A stretch of 64,000 nt of DNA. Origin: Chelonoidis abingdonii (lineage: Eukaryota; Chordata; Testudines; Testudinidae). Both the position numbers and the translations under genes were made by a program. A model generated the notes under the pieces. It ran no database searches and was not told the DNA's origin. It saw only the letters and a program-made list of their open reading frames with translations. The stretch's first letter is position 1. Each line of letters begins with the position of its first letter. This document shows, in pieces, positions 23,482-35,117 of the stretch. Location: assembly GCF_003597395.2 (NCBI RefSeq), contig NC_133770.1, forward strand, positions 96,847,211 through 96,911,210, written 5' to 3'.

Positions 23482-24600
23482 TAAAAAGAACAGGAGTACT
23501 TGTGGCACCTTAGAGACAATGGTCATGGCTACACTGGAGAGTTGCAGCGCTGGTGGTGGGTTTACAGTGCTGCAACTTATTCACCGTCCACACTTGCAAG
23601 GCACATACAGCGCTGCATCTCCCTGGCTGCAGTGCTATGCTGTATCCTGCTTGCCTGGGTAAAGATTGCAGCGCTGCTCTGCTGCAGCAGCTTACGCTTC
23701 GTGGGCTTAAAATAGCGTGGTGATCAGCGTGCGCATGGCCAAAAGCGCTATAACGGGCCTCCGAGGTATTCGGAGGTATCCAGAAATGCTGTTCAGCCAC
23801 TCTGGGCGTTTTGTTGTGACTCCGGGCTCCTGGAGCTGCTTTATCTAAAAAACATAACACAGCATCATTTGCTTGAGCACGAGCAGGTAGGGGGATTCCT
23901 TTGGAATGTTAGTATTGCTTGGGAGGAAGCAACACGCGCGGGGACGAGGCGAGTCGGTTTTGGAGCAGCTGCTATCTGGTCTGAATGGCTTTTGCATTAA
24001 GTGATAAGAGAGGGTGGGGGGAAGGGGCGAAACTTTTAAATAATGAAGGTAGTTGTTATGAATCTTCCAGTCCTTATAACGTTGTAAGAGGGAGCTGACA
24101 CAGTGTCAGCTCCAAAATCCACTCTCCCTGTCTCCCCATGCTCGCTGTCAATACTCCACGCCACCCCTCCTTCGAAAAGCACGTTGCAGCCACTTGAAGT
24201 CTGGGATAGCTTGCCCATAAGCACCACTCTGTCAACAGCGCTTACAAAGGGCACACTGCAGTGCTGGTAGTTGTCAGTGTGGTCACAGCTGCAGCGCTTC
24301 CCTACACACTTGTACCAAGACATACTGTAACTCCCAGCATGTCAGCTGTAAGTGTAACCATCCCTAACAATTTGAGCATAAGCTTTCGTGGCTACAGCCC
24401 ACTTCTTCATAATGGAACATATATTGAGGAGATAATATAACACATACAGAGAGCATTGAAAAGGTAGGAGTTGTCTTTACTAACGTCTGAAGGCAAGTAA
24501 GTAAGAGGGAAAAAACTTTTGAAGTGATAAATCAAGATCAGCCGTCAGTACAGACAGACTGATATGCCACAAGATTATTACCACTGATACCAGTGATGAG
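23482..24600 (-). mobile_element. Penelope-like 3' fragment with hammerhead-like remnant, split by a DNA transposon
   Basis: The 3' end (AGGAGTACTTGTGGCACCTTA, 23490-23510) and the rest (24368-24600) flank a later Harbinger-type insertion. The minus strand of 24374-24409 reads GAAGTGGGCTGTAGCC then ACGAAAGCTTATGCTCA, the same fold seen at 47704-47741. It is 5'-truncated and contains no coding region. Confidence 0.65.
23520..24364. mobile_element. Harbinger-like non-autonomous element nested in the Penelope fragment
   Basis: Ends GGTCATGGCTACACT and AGTGTAACCATCCC are inverted repeats. The flanks CAA (23517-23519) and TAA (24365-24367) fit a 3-bp TWA-type duplication. 845 bp, with no transposase reading frame. 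Confidence 0.6.
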
Positions 24601-25430
24601 CTGCCAAAATATTAAAGAGTTCCCCTCCTCACCCTATAGGAGGTCATGGCCACCCCCCCCCCCCGCAAGGACTCCGCCATCACAAACCTTCCCTTCCCCT
24701 GACTACCCCTGCCACCCCATACCTCCTCCTCTCATTCCTGATTGCCCCTTGGGACCCCTGTCCCATCCAACCACCCCTTCTCCCTGCCCCCTGACCGTCC
24801 CTGGAATCCTTGCCCCTGACTGCCCGTCACCACCTCATCTAACCCCTGCTCCTTCCTGACTGCCTCCCCAGGACCCTTACCACTATTCAATCCCCCTGTT
24901 TCCTGCCCTTTGACCACCCTGCCCCTATCCACCCTCCCACAATCTCCAAACTCTCCTGCACTCTTCCAACACCAGCTCCCTGCCCCTTTACCACACTGCC
25001 TGGAACCGCTGGGCTGGGACCAGCACCGGCACCGCCGTGGGCGCCGGGCCAGAGCCATGGGGCCGAAGCTGGGGCTGCTCGGCCGGGGCAAGAACAGGAC
25101 AGGGCTACGGGCGCTCGGCCCGGTCTGGGCTGGGGCTGCTCGGCTGGGACCAGGAGCTGGGCCAGAGGTAGCCACAAGGCCGGAGCCAGGGGCACTCATC
25201 TGGGGCTGAGACTGGGCTGGTGCTGGGGGTGCTTGGCCGGGGGTGCCAGGCTGGAGGGAGCCGCTAAGCTGGCCGCACCTCCCCTCCCCCCGCGGCCCAG
25301 CTTGCCTGCCGACTGCTTGTTTCAGGCTTCCTGCGAAAATCTGATTCGCGGGAAGCGGGGGAGGGGGTGGAGCATTCAGGAGAGGAGGGGGAAGTGAGCT
25401 GGGGCCAAAGCGGAGTGCTGAGCTTTTGTT
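24600..25430. repeat. GC-rich interspersed repeat
   Basis: Low-complexity C-rich start (C-run near 24653), then a GC-rich half with CpGs (25010-25340). The 255-residue minus-strand frame is Pro/Gly/Ala-rich repeat translation with no recognisable domain. Composition is like 1-700. Confidence 0.5.
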
Positions 25431-26120
25431 ATATAAAGCTCTTAGACCAACCGGTCCTAAAAGGACTTCTAAATTGAACAACCAGCTCCAGCTCACCACT
25501 GATAACCATGAGGCTCTGTACCTGAGGAGGATACTGTGAAGGATGAGCCCCAGTTACTGGGGAGTTATAAGGAGGTAGATTATTGTACCTGCACACTGGG
25601 TTCAACGCTCCTGTTTTACTTTCACTTGCTTCCTGTTTCTGCAGATGAATGATGTCTGGACTGGGAGACTGTAGTGTCAGGCTGTTATGGGGGTGAGATC
25701 CTGGCTCCATTTCCTTGTCTAGAGCCAGATTTTTCACCCCTGGTCTTATGATCCTCTAGACTGATGATGACAAATCTCCACCCAGTCAGCCCATGATAAC
25801 CACACAGCCAACTACTGACTGTTGGCTTCACCTAATATTCAGTGGGCAGATTTGTTTTTGTTTTAAAAGCCCAGGGGAAGTTAAACACACAACTCCCATT
25901 GACTTGTAATGGGATTCAGTGCCTAACCTTTGTGCCCTAGGTGACCTCTTGTTCTGTAGACCTGACCTGGTCTTAGTGATTTATGTGGAAAATACACACT
26001 AAATCAGAAGTTGTTGTTCATATCTAGCTGCAGAAGCCAATAAAGGGTTTTTGCAGCTGGCTCCAGGCCGAGAGGAATTTTTAGAGAGGTGACAGTGGCT
26101 ATGGCTCAGAATGCAGAGTC
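25430..26120. other. V5 downstream region, no gene recognised
   Basis: A 102-residue minus-strand frame (25429-25737) has no recognised motif. No RSS or V fragment was seen until the V5 nonamer at 26121. Confidence 0.35.
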
Positions 26121-26159
26121 GGTTTTTATACAGGCTGTCTACAGTTTTCTAACACTGTG
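26121..26159 (-). other. V5 recombination signal (preserved beside a dead gene)
   Basis: Heptamer CACAGTG (26153-26159), 23-bp spacer (26130-26152), nonamer ATAAAAACC (26121-26129). The signal is nearly consensus although the gene is disrupted. Confidence 0.85.
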
Positions 26160-26429
26160 TGATCCCAATAGGCACAATAGAAAGTAGCAATGTCACTGGA
26201 GGTTATTTTATTTATGGTCAGGGTACAGGTAGACTGGCCGATCTTTTTTTCAGCATTAAACTTTCCTTTATCTGAGTCTCTGTTCAAGACAGAGTGTGTT
26301 GAGATGAACAGAATGTGTTCTGGAGCTGCACCGTGTCTCTGTCTATACCAGTGTACAGGAGCCTTGCCAAAATCTTCTGACAGAGAAACATAAGTCAATT
26401 CGTATGGCTTTATTTCCTTCCCTGGTGAT
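26160..26429 (-). pseudogene. TRGV: TCR gamma V pseudogene V5 (subgroup III), 3' part of the V exon
   Basis: This is the 3' part of a V exon cut by Ty3 element 2. It reads PVHWYRQRHGAAPEH, FR3 with QSTCTLTINKI, and second Cys in FYCAYWD. Compared with V10 it is 2 nt short between the R-I-D and H-W-Y codons, so the first Cys is out of frame. The gene is therefore dead for two reasons. The last five bases, 26425-26429 (GTGAT), are the target duplication. The remaining V exon and leader lie beyond the provirus at 33447-33768. Confidence 0.9.
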
Positions 26430-26894
26430 TGTTATATCCTTGAGGGCAGCCGATTTAGGATGAAATCACTTGAGGCCAGACAGCAGACAGCTAACAAAAC
26501 TACCATTTATTTACAGAGACAGAGCTCGCCTAACTAGCCGAAACCAGCTGGGCTATCCCCTAATAATCTAACTCAGTTGCCATAGGAACAAAAACCATGA
26601 CAACCAAATACACAACATATTCCTCGCCCCCAATAAGAACATCCCCTAAATATAACACACACTAGACTAGAGAAGGAGCGTAGACTGCCTCCATTCCCGG
26701 CTAAACCCTGGGGATTATTTTGACCCATAACCGTGGGTTCGCCCTAGCTAAAGATCGAGCCGATGAGGAGGCTTTCTGTCTCTAGGTGGATTATGGCGAA
26801 CTTCTGGTGTTGTTGCACCTGAAAGTACCATGGGCTCAGGGTCCGCAGCACGAACGGGCAAGGAGTGGTATCAGCTCGTGCTGGGCAAAGGGGT

Positions 26895-27683
26895 TGTCGT
26901 AGCTTCCTACTCAGATTTGAACCTTAGCGTTCATAACCTGAGAAGCTAGCGTGAACCCTCTAAGCTTGATTACCAGCGTAGATCTGATATCGCTGCCAGC
27001 AGCCAAAAATTTCAGTGTTTTGGCTCACTCTGGTCTCCCCAAAACCTTCCCTGGGGAACCCCAAGACTCAGATGCCCTGAGTCTACAACAAAAGGAAATA
27101 ACCCACTTCCCTTCCCCCTCTTTACCTCCCCCAGATTTTCCCGCTTCAATTCCTGAACACAAACCAGAGAGATTAGAGTCTCTCCCCTCACCCAGAGGCA
27201 TGCAGATTCATACCTAGTCAAGCTAACACAAAGATTTCCCCCTCCCTTCGTTCCTTAGCCTTAACCGAGAAAAACTCAAACAGGTGTTAAAAAGAAAGCT
27301 TTATATAAAAAGAAGAAAAAGACAAAAAATATTCTCTGTATCAGGTGACAATATACAGGATCAATTGCTTAAAGAAATGAATAAAACAGCCTTATTCAAA
27401 AAGAGATACAATTTAAACATTCCAGCAACTACACACATGTAATACAAAAAACAATAACAGCCTATTGTTTTTCTCTTTGTACTCACAACTTTGAAACTGA
27501 AGATAGAACTGAAGATAGAAAGATTCCTCTCATAGCTGAGAGCCAGACAAAAGCACAGACCCAAACTTCCGTCCTGAGCTTGAAAATCCGGTTCCTGATT
27601 GGTCCTCTGGTCAGGTGTTTGGTTCCTTTGTTAACCCTTTACAGGTGAAAGAAACCTTAACCCTTAGCTATCTATTTATGACA
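26895..27683. mobile_element. Solo LTR nested in Ty3 element 2
   Basis: TGTCGTAG ... TTATGACA, 789 bp, with flanking GGGT at 26891-26894 and 27684-27687. Element 1 has the uninterrupted sequence (near 20718). It is related to the LTR in V10 (57696-58424): both begin TGTC, end TTATGACA and share an ATTACCAGC/TTACCAGC-TTAGATC-like tract near the start. Confidence 0.78.
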
Positions 27684-28199
27684 GGGTGATCTCAGCTGCC
27701 GGCAGTAATGGAGGGAGAACAGTCAGGAACAGGTGATTCGTGAGTCGGTGTCTCACCACAGAAAGTGAAGTCAGACCACTCAACTGCAGATGTGTCCTGA
27801 GGCGGGCATGACCTGGCAACAAGCTGATCTACATGTCGCCGCCAGGTAAGATTCTCTGCAGTCTGGACTGTGTAGGAAACAGGTCTGTTTGAGTGATGAT
27901 CGTGGCAGGGACCATTTACCTCCAGAAGCATAATTCTGAGCCAAACTGGCTGTCTCGGGCTAAAGGTTCGGTCTTTTGCTCTGGGTGCCTGTCTGATGAC
28001 TTGATATTGATGCTGATGTTGCACATTTGTCGGGATTCAGAAGGCTTCAGCAGATCAAAGCAAGTGCGCAGCTATCATCCCATCATTAGAAAGGCCAGGG
28101 ATGCTGGATCATAGCATGAGGTGTGTTTCTGTAGGAAAGAGAAGGTGTCCAGACGCTTTTGGATGGAGTGTTGCCCCCTTGCTGATTTCAAAGTGTGTT

Positions 28200-28823
28200 T
28201 CATTGTCTGCACAAATCTTTCAGCTAATCCGTGGTGGATGGATGATATGGTGCTGACGTGATCCCTTTGCCTTCATAAAATTTTCAAACTCCTGAGAGAT
28301 GAGCTGCGTCCCGTTGTCACTCACAATTGTTGGCAGACCGAACGACTAAAGGAGTCCCCGAGTTTTTGGATAGTACTCTCTGCAGTAGTGGACTGCATTA
28401 TAGAGACTTCTGGCCATTTAGAATGGGCATCTACTGCCTTCAAGGCGCCAGCGAAGTCAATATGAATACATTGCACGGGTTTTCAGGCCAGTCCCATGGG
28501 TGTAGGGTGCCACTGGGTGCATTCCTCACATCCTGACATGACATACAAGTTTTTGCCTTCTCTTCAAATAGCACTGTCCAATCCAGGCCACCAAAAATAG
28601 CTTAGTGCAATTCCTTCATGCGCACTATTCCACAGTGACCGGAATGTAGCTGTTCTAACATCTGTGATCTCAGTGTGATGGAATTAATGACACTGTCTCC
28701 CCACAACAAACAACCAGATTGAACCGATACTCCGTCCTCCTGGACATGTAGGTAACAAGGTCGGGTGAGACCGGAGAGTTGTCGAATTTTCCATGCATCA
28801 CCACAGTCCATAACTTGGGACAA
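28200..28823 (-). pseudogene. Ty3 integrase fragments
   Basis: 28602-28823 reads MLEQLHSGHCGIVRMKELH, the HH part of the HHCC zinc domain. The core downstream is broken. It belongs to element 2. Confidence 0.72.
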
Positions 28824-29079
28824 TACTGGTCAACGCAAGTTGCCTTCTTTATTTGAGTAGCAGTGATGGGTGTATTCTCTACCTGTCCAAAGTAGTGCCC
28901 AAAAGGAAATCTTCTATCTTAATATTTGACCGGCAAGGCACCTTGAGAGGCCATCTGCATTGCTGTGCAGAGTGGATTTCCGATATTTTATTTCATATGT
29001 GTGTGCTGAAAGTAACATGCCAGCGTTGCATACGACTAGCAGCTAATGGGGAATGCCGTGTAGGGTCCAAAAATTGACG

Positions 29080-29577
29080 TCAGAGGTCGATGGTCTGTGA
29101 GAAGAGTATTATGCCCAAACAGGTACTGATGAAACTTCCGAATTCCAAAACAATTCCTAATGCCTCACGTTTGATTTTGGCCATAGTTAGTTTCTGCTGT
29201 TTAGAGTGCATGAAGCAAAAGCAATAGGTTTCTCTTCCCGAAGGCATAATGTGTGACATGACTGCTCCCACTCCATAAGGGAGGCATCACAGGCCAATTG
29301 TAGGGGTAAGGATGGATCAAAGTGCATTAGAACTTCAGAATTTAGCAATGCAATCCTTAGCTTTGTTAAATGCAACATCACAGGCTCAGTCCGCTTCCAG
29401 GCTTGTTCTGCCCAGGAGCTCATGAAGTGGTTTTAGCAGTGTGGTTAACTGTGAGATGAACTTTCCATAATAGTTCAGTAGTCCTAGAAACGAGCTAGCT
29501 GGCTTACATTTCGAGGTGGGGGAGCCTCCATAATACTTAACTTTTGCAGGGGCCTTATGAGAAGCCTGCAGAATCAA
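29080..29577 (-). pseudogene. Ty3 RNase H and RT connection fragments, element 2
   Basis: LLNYYGKFISQLTTLLKPLH and LQLACDAS are split over overlapping frames by small deletions. The order is the same as in element 1. Confidence 0.78.
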
Positions 29578-29614
29578 GATGTGTCCCAGTATTCAACAGA
29601 GGGCTTGAAGGAAT

Positions 29615-30143
29615 TCACACTTGTTTGCGAACTCGTAGGCCATGCTCTTCCAGTCTTTGTAGGGTAGCCTCTAATTCTTTAAGTGATCTCTTCATTCCTT
29701 CCAGTGACCAGGATATCATCAGATAGCACTGAACTCCTGACAAGCCACACATGATCTGGTCCATAAGCCTCTGGAACAGGATGGGAGCAGATGTTATCCG
29801 AAGGGTAGGCAACAGTATCGATAAGCCCCTTATGAGTCACAATATGTTAACAGCTCTTGGACTTTTCATCGTCGCGTGCAGCTTAAATATGCTGAGTCAG
29901 ATGAATCTACTAAACTTTTGCCCCAGCCAGGCTGCGAAGAGGTCATCGATGCGGGAAGCGGATATTGCTCTGCACACAACACTGGTTGACAGTGCTTAAA
30001 ATCACTGAAATCCGGAGAGAGCCATCTTTCTTCACTATTGGGATGATAGGAGTGGCCCGTGAGCTATGGGTAACTAGTATAGGACTCCATTGTGACCAGG
30101 CACTCCAGGTCTGCTTCAACTTTGGCCTGATGGCATATGGCAC
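29615..30143 (-). pseudogene. Ty3 reverse transcriptase fragments, element 2
   Basis: TPIIPIVKKDGSLRISVI and QRLMDQIMCGLSGVQCYL mark the fingers and palm. The YLDD region has lost bases, so the frame breaks at the active site. Confidence 0.78.
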
Positions 30144-30373
30144 AGTTCAGGCTTTCAGATATATTTGGTGGACTGTCAGGTTAATGTTCAATGTCACAGT
30201 GATTACCTTCATACTTCCAAATCATCTACAAAACCAGCAGCATGTTTCTTCGTATGGGATTAGATGGTTTCTTCTTTAATCACCGGTGCACTTCTGCCCA
30301 GTTCAGCTGAATCTTCTCAAGCCAAGACCTACCCATTAAGCTGGTAGTTGCTCTTCACCACAAACAGTGGCAA

Positions 30374-30438
30374 TTAGCAGCCTGTCCATTGAGCTCCACT
30401 TTAACTCAATAAGTGGAGCTCAATGGACAGGCTGCTAA
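30374..30438. repeat. 28-bp perfect inverted repeat in Ty3 element 2
   Basis: Arms 30374-30401 and 30411-30438 are exact reverse complements (outer end TTAGCAGCCTGTCC, inner end GAGCTCCACTT), separated by the 9 nt TAACTCAAT. Element 1 has only one arm (near 23450-23470). The extra arm overlies the protease start. Confidence 0.9.
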
Positions 30439-30511
30439 ATGCTCTGTATACGTCTTCAGAACAGTTTTGTTCCTTAAGAGGAAGATGCTGTGCTTTTCTT
30501 TATACACAGTC

Positions 30512-30931
30512 TCAGAGACTAGCGAGACGCTGCACCGGTTCCAGTTCCATGCGTATAGGTTTGCCATCCAACACGCGGTTACCCAGTATTCTAGTGAGCC
30601 ACCGCCAAAGACAAAACATGCAGTGGCACTTCCTCTTGCGATGAGGGTCACCTTGATCATCCTGGGTCTGTTCTAGGTATGCAGGGTTCCTCTTTTTGTC
30701 GGCCAGACCACAGGCCTCTTTTTTCTTTTGTTTACAGGCACACTCAATGTGTCCCTTTTTGCCACAGTGTTCACACACCAGGTCCTTACAGCAGCATTCT
30801 GATGCCTGGTGACCCGGCTTACCACAGCAGTAACATTCTTGACTCTGCACAGTTTTGTGGGTATTCTTGTGACACCTTTTACACCTTAGGGATGCACTGA
30901 TGTATTGCGCCTCCCTTGTAGCCAGTTCCAT
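30512..30931 (-). pseudogene. Ty3 gag C-terminal fragment with two CCHC zinc knuckles
   Basis: Two C-x2-C-x4-H-x4-C motifs are visible, CYCCGKPGHQASEC and CEHCGKKGHIECAC, with Cys pairs before them and a Lys-rich tail after. This is the nucleic acid-binding part of gag. The rest of gag lies beyond the nested CR1. Confidence 0.85.
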
Positions 30932-31117
30932 GGAGACAGCAATATCAACAGCCTTCTGTAAGGTAAGCTGAGCCTCTGTCAGTAGGCGCTTCCGATAGCT
31001 TCACTGCAGAGGCCACACACTAACTGTCACGCAGGGCATCATTTAACATCTCTTTAATATTTCTGTCTTCTCTAGCTTTTTTAAAATGCTACAATTGTAC
31101 AACTGTTTCATCAAGAC

Positions 31118-32985
31118 TGAGGGGAAAAACAACTGAGGAGAGCTGGCAGTTTTTCAAAGGGACACTATTTAAGGGCCCAAAAGCAAGCTATTCTGATGGT
31201 AGGAAGATACAAAATGTGGCAAAGACCACCTTGGCTTAACCACGAGATCTTGCATGACCTACAAAATAAAAGAGTCATATAAAAAATGGAAACTAGGTCA
31301 GATTACAAAGAGATGAATATAGGCAAAACATAGGAATGCAGGCAAGATTAGAAAGGGAAAGGCACAAAATGAGCTCAAACTAGCTACGGGAATAAAGGAA
31401 ACAAGAAGACTTTTTATCAATACATTAGAACCAAGAGGAAGACCAAGGAGAGGGTAGGCCCACTCCTCATGAGGAGGGAGAACAGAACAGGAAACTTGGA
31501 AATGGCAGAGATGCTTAATGATTCTTTGTTTTGTCTTCACTGAGAAGTCTGAAGGAATGTCTAACATAGTGAATGCTTATGGGAAGGGTAGGTTAGAAGA
31601 TAAAAAAAAAAAAATAAGTTTAAAAATCACTTAGAAAAGTTAGATGCCTGCAAGTCACCAGGCCTGATGAAATGCATCCTAGAATACTCAAGGAGTTTAG
31701 AGGAGGTATCTGAGCCTCTAGCTATTATCTTTGGAAAGTCTGGGAGACGGGCGAGATTCCAGAAGACTGGAAAAGGGCAAATATAGTGCCCATCTATAAA
31801 AAGGGAAATAAAACAACCCAGGAAACTACAGACATTAGTTTAACTTCTGTGCCAGGGAAGATAATGGAGCAAGTAATTAAAGAATCCTTGCAAACACTTG
31901 GAAGGTGGTAAGGTGATAGGAATAGCCGGCATGGATTTGTAAAGAACAAATTGTGTCAACCCATCTGATAGCTTTCTTTGATAGGTAACGAGCCTTGTGA
32001 ATAAGGGAGAAGCGGTGGATGTGGTACACCTAGACTTTAGTAAGGCATTTGATACGGTCTTGCATGAATCTTATCAATAAACTAGGCAAATACAATTTAG
32101 ACGGGGCTACTATAAGGTGGGTGCTAACTGGCTGGATAACCGTACTCAGAGAGTAGTTATTAATGGCTCCCAATCCTGCTGGAAAGGTATAACAAGTGGG
32201 GTTCCGCAGGGGTCTGTTTGGGGACCGGCTCTGTTCAATATCTTCTTCAAGGACTTAGATGTTGGCATAGAAGTACGCTATTAAGGTTGCGGACGATACC
32301 AAACGGGAGGGATTGCAACTGCTTTGAGGACAGGGTCAAAATTCAAAATGATCTGGACAAATTGGAGAATGGTCTGAGGTAAACCGGATGAAGTTCAATA
32401 AAGACAAATGCAAAGTGCTCCACTTAGGAAGGAACAATCAGTTTCACACATACAGACTGGAAGAGACTGTCTAGGAAGGAGTATGGCAGAAAGAGATCTA
32501 GGGTCATAGTGGACCACAAGCTAAATATGAGTCAACAGTGTGATACTGTTGCAAAAAGCAAACGTGATCTGGGATGCATTAACAGATGTGTTTTAAACAA
32601 GACACGAGAATCATTTTCCGCTCTACTCTGCGCTGGTTAGGCCTCAACTGGAGTATTGTGTCCAGTTCTGGGCACCGCATTTCAAGAAAATGTGGAGAAA
32701 TTGAAGAGGATCCAGAGAAGAGCAACAAGAATGATAAAGGTCTGAGAACATTGACCTATGAAGGAAGGCTGAAAGAATTGAGTTTATTTGTCTGGAAAGA
32801 GAAGATGAGAGGGGACATGACAGCAGTTTTCAGGTATCTAAAAGGGGTGTTGTCAGGAGGAGGGAGAAAAATTGTTCACCTTAGCCTCTAATGATAGAAC
32901 AAAGAGCAATGGGCTTAAACTGCATCAAGGGAGATTTAGGTTGGACATTAGGAAAAAGTTCCTAACTGTCATGGTGTTAATAGCA
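31118..32985 (+). mobile_element. CR1 LINE, 5'-truncated, nested in Ty3 gag
   Basis: On the plus strand, opposite the host element. RT landmarks: VVHLDFSKAFDTV (about 32015-32055), [13 protein letters not shown] (about 32200-32240), ADDT (about 32290) and a C-terminal [16 protein letters not shown] segment (about 32650-32690). It ends with the CR1-like tract TTGGACATTAGGAAAAAGTT. Several stops are present. Gag sequence resumes on the far side at 32969-32990, which brackets the insertion. Confidence 0.82.
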
Positions 32986-33181
32986 GGGAGTAGGTTTTAG
33001 CCCCTACAACATTTAAGAATATTGGCACCTTCTTCACTTCTGTAATGTCATTTGCAATAACAAAAAGCTCAAAACGCTCAGTATACACATGCCACTGCAC
33101 AGTATTCTCATCAAAAGATTCCAGTGGCCTGGTCAGAGTAGCCATGATCTTTAGTTTCACTTTCACAATCAGTGCAAACAA
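32969..33181 (-). pseudogene. Ty3 gag N-terminal fragment
   Basis: It reads ENTVQWHVYTERFELFVIAN then VPIFLNVVGAKTYSLL, typical of the start of Ty3 gag. It is cut by the CR1 at its C-terminal side. Confidence 0.75.
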
Positions 33182-33446
33182 GCAGTTTTTTTGTTTGTTT
33201 TTTCTTTACCTTGACTTCTACTTCCTTCTGTTACTGGAGCACCACCCTCGTCGCCACTTGTTATATCCTTGGGGGCAGCCGGTTTAGGAAGAAATCACTT
33301 GAGGCCAGACAGCAGACAGTTAACAAAACTACCATTTATTTACAGACACAGAGCTGGCCTAACCAGCCGAAGTTGGCTGGGCTATCCCCTAATAATCTAA
33401 CTCAGTTGCCATAGGAACAGAAACCATGACAACCAAATACACAACA

Positions 33447-33768
33447 GTGATGGACAGTTGAGGTTGGGTCAGATGCACTTGTGAGGAGCCATCTGTGAAG
33501 AAACAAAGACTGAAATGATGTGAAGGCTCTGCAGCTGCTGCTGTCATGCACCAATGTATGCGGAGAGCAGTGTGAATAGGGTGACCAGATTTCCTGATTT
33601 TTACAAGGACAGTCCTGATATTCAGGGCTTTGAGTTACATAGGTGCCTATTTACCCCCTTTCCCCCACTGTCCCAACTTTTCACACTTGCCATCTTGTCA
33701 CCCTAAGTGCAAGCAACACACTTACAGGAGTAAACCGTAGCCAGAACAAAAGTCTCTAACAGTAACAT
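33447..33768 (-). pseudogene. TRGV: TCR gamma V pseudogene V5, leader and 5' part of the V exon
   Basis: Leader exon 33726-33768 (43 nt, begins MLLLETFVLA) keeps an intact GTAAGT donor. The V exon start is at 33492 (acceptor TTCTTCACAG) and reads GSSQVHLTQPQLSI before the provirus. 33447-33451 is the second GTGAT. The leader intron holds a MITE-like insertion at 33577-33705. Together with 26160-26429 this makes one gene, sister to V10. Confidence 0.88.
33577..33705. mobile_element. Short TIR element in the V5 leader intron
   Basis: TAGGGTGACCAGA ... TCTTGTCACCCTA, flanked by AGTGTGAA (33569-33576) and AGTGCAAG (33706-33713), six of eight matching. The V10 leader intron is empty at this point. 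Confidence 0.7.
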
Positions 33769-33846
33769 TCTTGCTGCTGCTGTTAGACTCCAGCCAAGAA
33801 ATGTAAATGATGGTCCTGAATGGAGAGAGCTGTGTAGATGGGGAGA

Positions 33847-33859
33847 GCAAGTGACTCAT
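33847..33859. promoter_or_regulatory. ETS/AP-1-like element upstream of V5
   Basis: AGCAAGTGACTCA, 79 bp upstream of the V5 ATG. The GGAA core has changed to GCAA; TGACTCA is kept. Confidence 0.4.
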
Positions 33860-35117
33860 TTGGGTAACCTCCAATTAAGTGGTTACTGGCTGTAGAAGAC
33901 TTATTGCATGGTGAAGTAGAATTACTGCTGCTCAGTATGGCAACTCTGAGCTTGGGTGAGTGTCAACCCTAGCACTGAATTCCTTAGGTGTGTTTCAGGA
34001 TCAGTGTTGATAATGATTATTGCTGTTGTTTATTACTTGTATTATAGCACCAACCTGAGATACTGTGCTGGATCTGAGCCCCAGGTTGAAAACAGAGGCA
34101 AAGTCCTGCCTCACACTGCTGACTAGTCTAAAAATAGGAGTGACTGCTCAAGGTTGTGGGAAAGGGAAATGTCAAAACATCTTTACTTTTTTTTTTATCA
34201 TGCCATTGTTCATGCACAAATACACTGGTTTTTCTTTTCTCCTCATTCACCCCTAAAGCTCATTCATTGTGTTAGCAGATTTCTTGTACATCCTGTGGAA
34301 TAGAAATCTTGCAGAGGAGAAGCTAGTGATGATGATCCATGAGACGAGGGGCCTGTTCCATGAGTATGTGACACTATGGAAGAAAGCATGAATGAATTTG
34401 TTAGAGAATTGAATAGGCAGATGGTGGATGAGAGCTGCTGACAGTGCAGTTAATACTGTAGTTGTCTTTCTGTAATTCAGTTGTCACTTGCCCAGGGAAG
34501 CTGCTGAGCCTTTCCTGCTGGACAGAATGAGTCGGTGCCCTCGGATCTCATGGATACCAGTGGAAGCTGATGGTGTTAACAATGTTTTCGGAGACATTGA
34601 GCATCTGGCAGAATTGAGCTGTAGTGTATTTTTCAGTTGTTAAATTCTTCAGTTTTTCTCCTACTTCATTGTGATACTGGGTCATTTTCCATCTCACAAC
34701 TCATAACAGTGCTAATACATCTGTGTGCTAATGTCCTCTACTGAAATAGGATGGTCCTGCTCATGGACAGTTAGTTTCATCCCAGCTCTAAAAAAGGAAG
34801 AATTTATTATTTGCAATAATTTACAAGCAACTTCTTTCTTTTTTTTTTCAATATTTGTTTTTGTTGTCTTGTAGTGAGGACTAATCCACTGCAGAGAACC
34901 TCTACTTAAACTAGAGAAGAACTCTGTTCAGTTCCCATTTAGTGATCAAAGGGCCACCAAGAAGGTGATGTTCTGTATATTTAAGGGCCATTTTTGTAAA
35001 GACAATTCATTTCTCTCTTAACACAGAATAAAACAGCATAATCCCACACAAAGGAATTTGTTTAGCTGTATAGGGACTATGTCACATAGTTGAGCAAATC
35101 TGGAACCATCTGTTAGA
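33860..35117. repeat. V5 upstream flank, duplicated in beta
   Basis: No gene. It aligns with 58802-59645 and 60752-61455 of beta, where a solo LTR splits the matching sequence. The GTGCTAATGTCCTCTACTG segment lies at about 34725. Confidence 0.65.

Larger units (their letters stand above)
26430..33446 (-). mobile_element. Ty3/Gypsy element 2, complete provirus inside a V exon
   Basis: LTRs of 188 bp lie at 26430-26617 and 33259-33446 (TGTTATAT ... ACACAACA). The target duplication GTGAT is exact at 26425-26429 and 33447-33451. On the minus strand: 5' LTR, a primer-site-like TGGCGACGAGGGTGG at about 33240-33257, gag start (32969-33181), zinc knuckles (30512-30931), protease (about 30300-30420), RT (29615-30143), RNase H (29080-29577), integrase zinc domain (28602-28823) and core (about 28200-28500), a purine tract, and the 3' LTR. 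Many frames are broken. A CR1 (about 31118-32985) and a solo LTR (26895-27683) are nested in it, so it was in place first. Confidence 0.93.

Noticed and set aside
24732..25499. 255-residue minus-strand open frame
   Set aside because: Pro/Gly/Ala-rich translation of a GC-rich repeat; overlapping frames on both strands are equally open.
26160..33768. Provirus as a functional intron within V5
   Set aside because: The provirus has LTR ends and a target duplication and lacks splice sites at its borders; V5 also has a frameshift.
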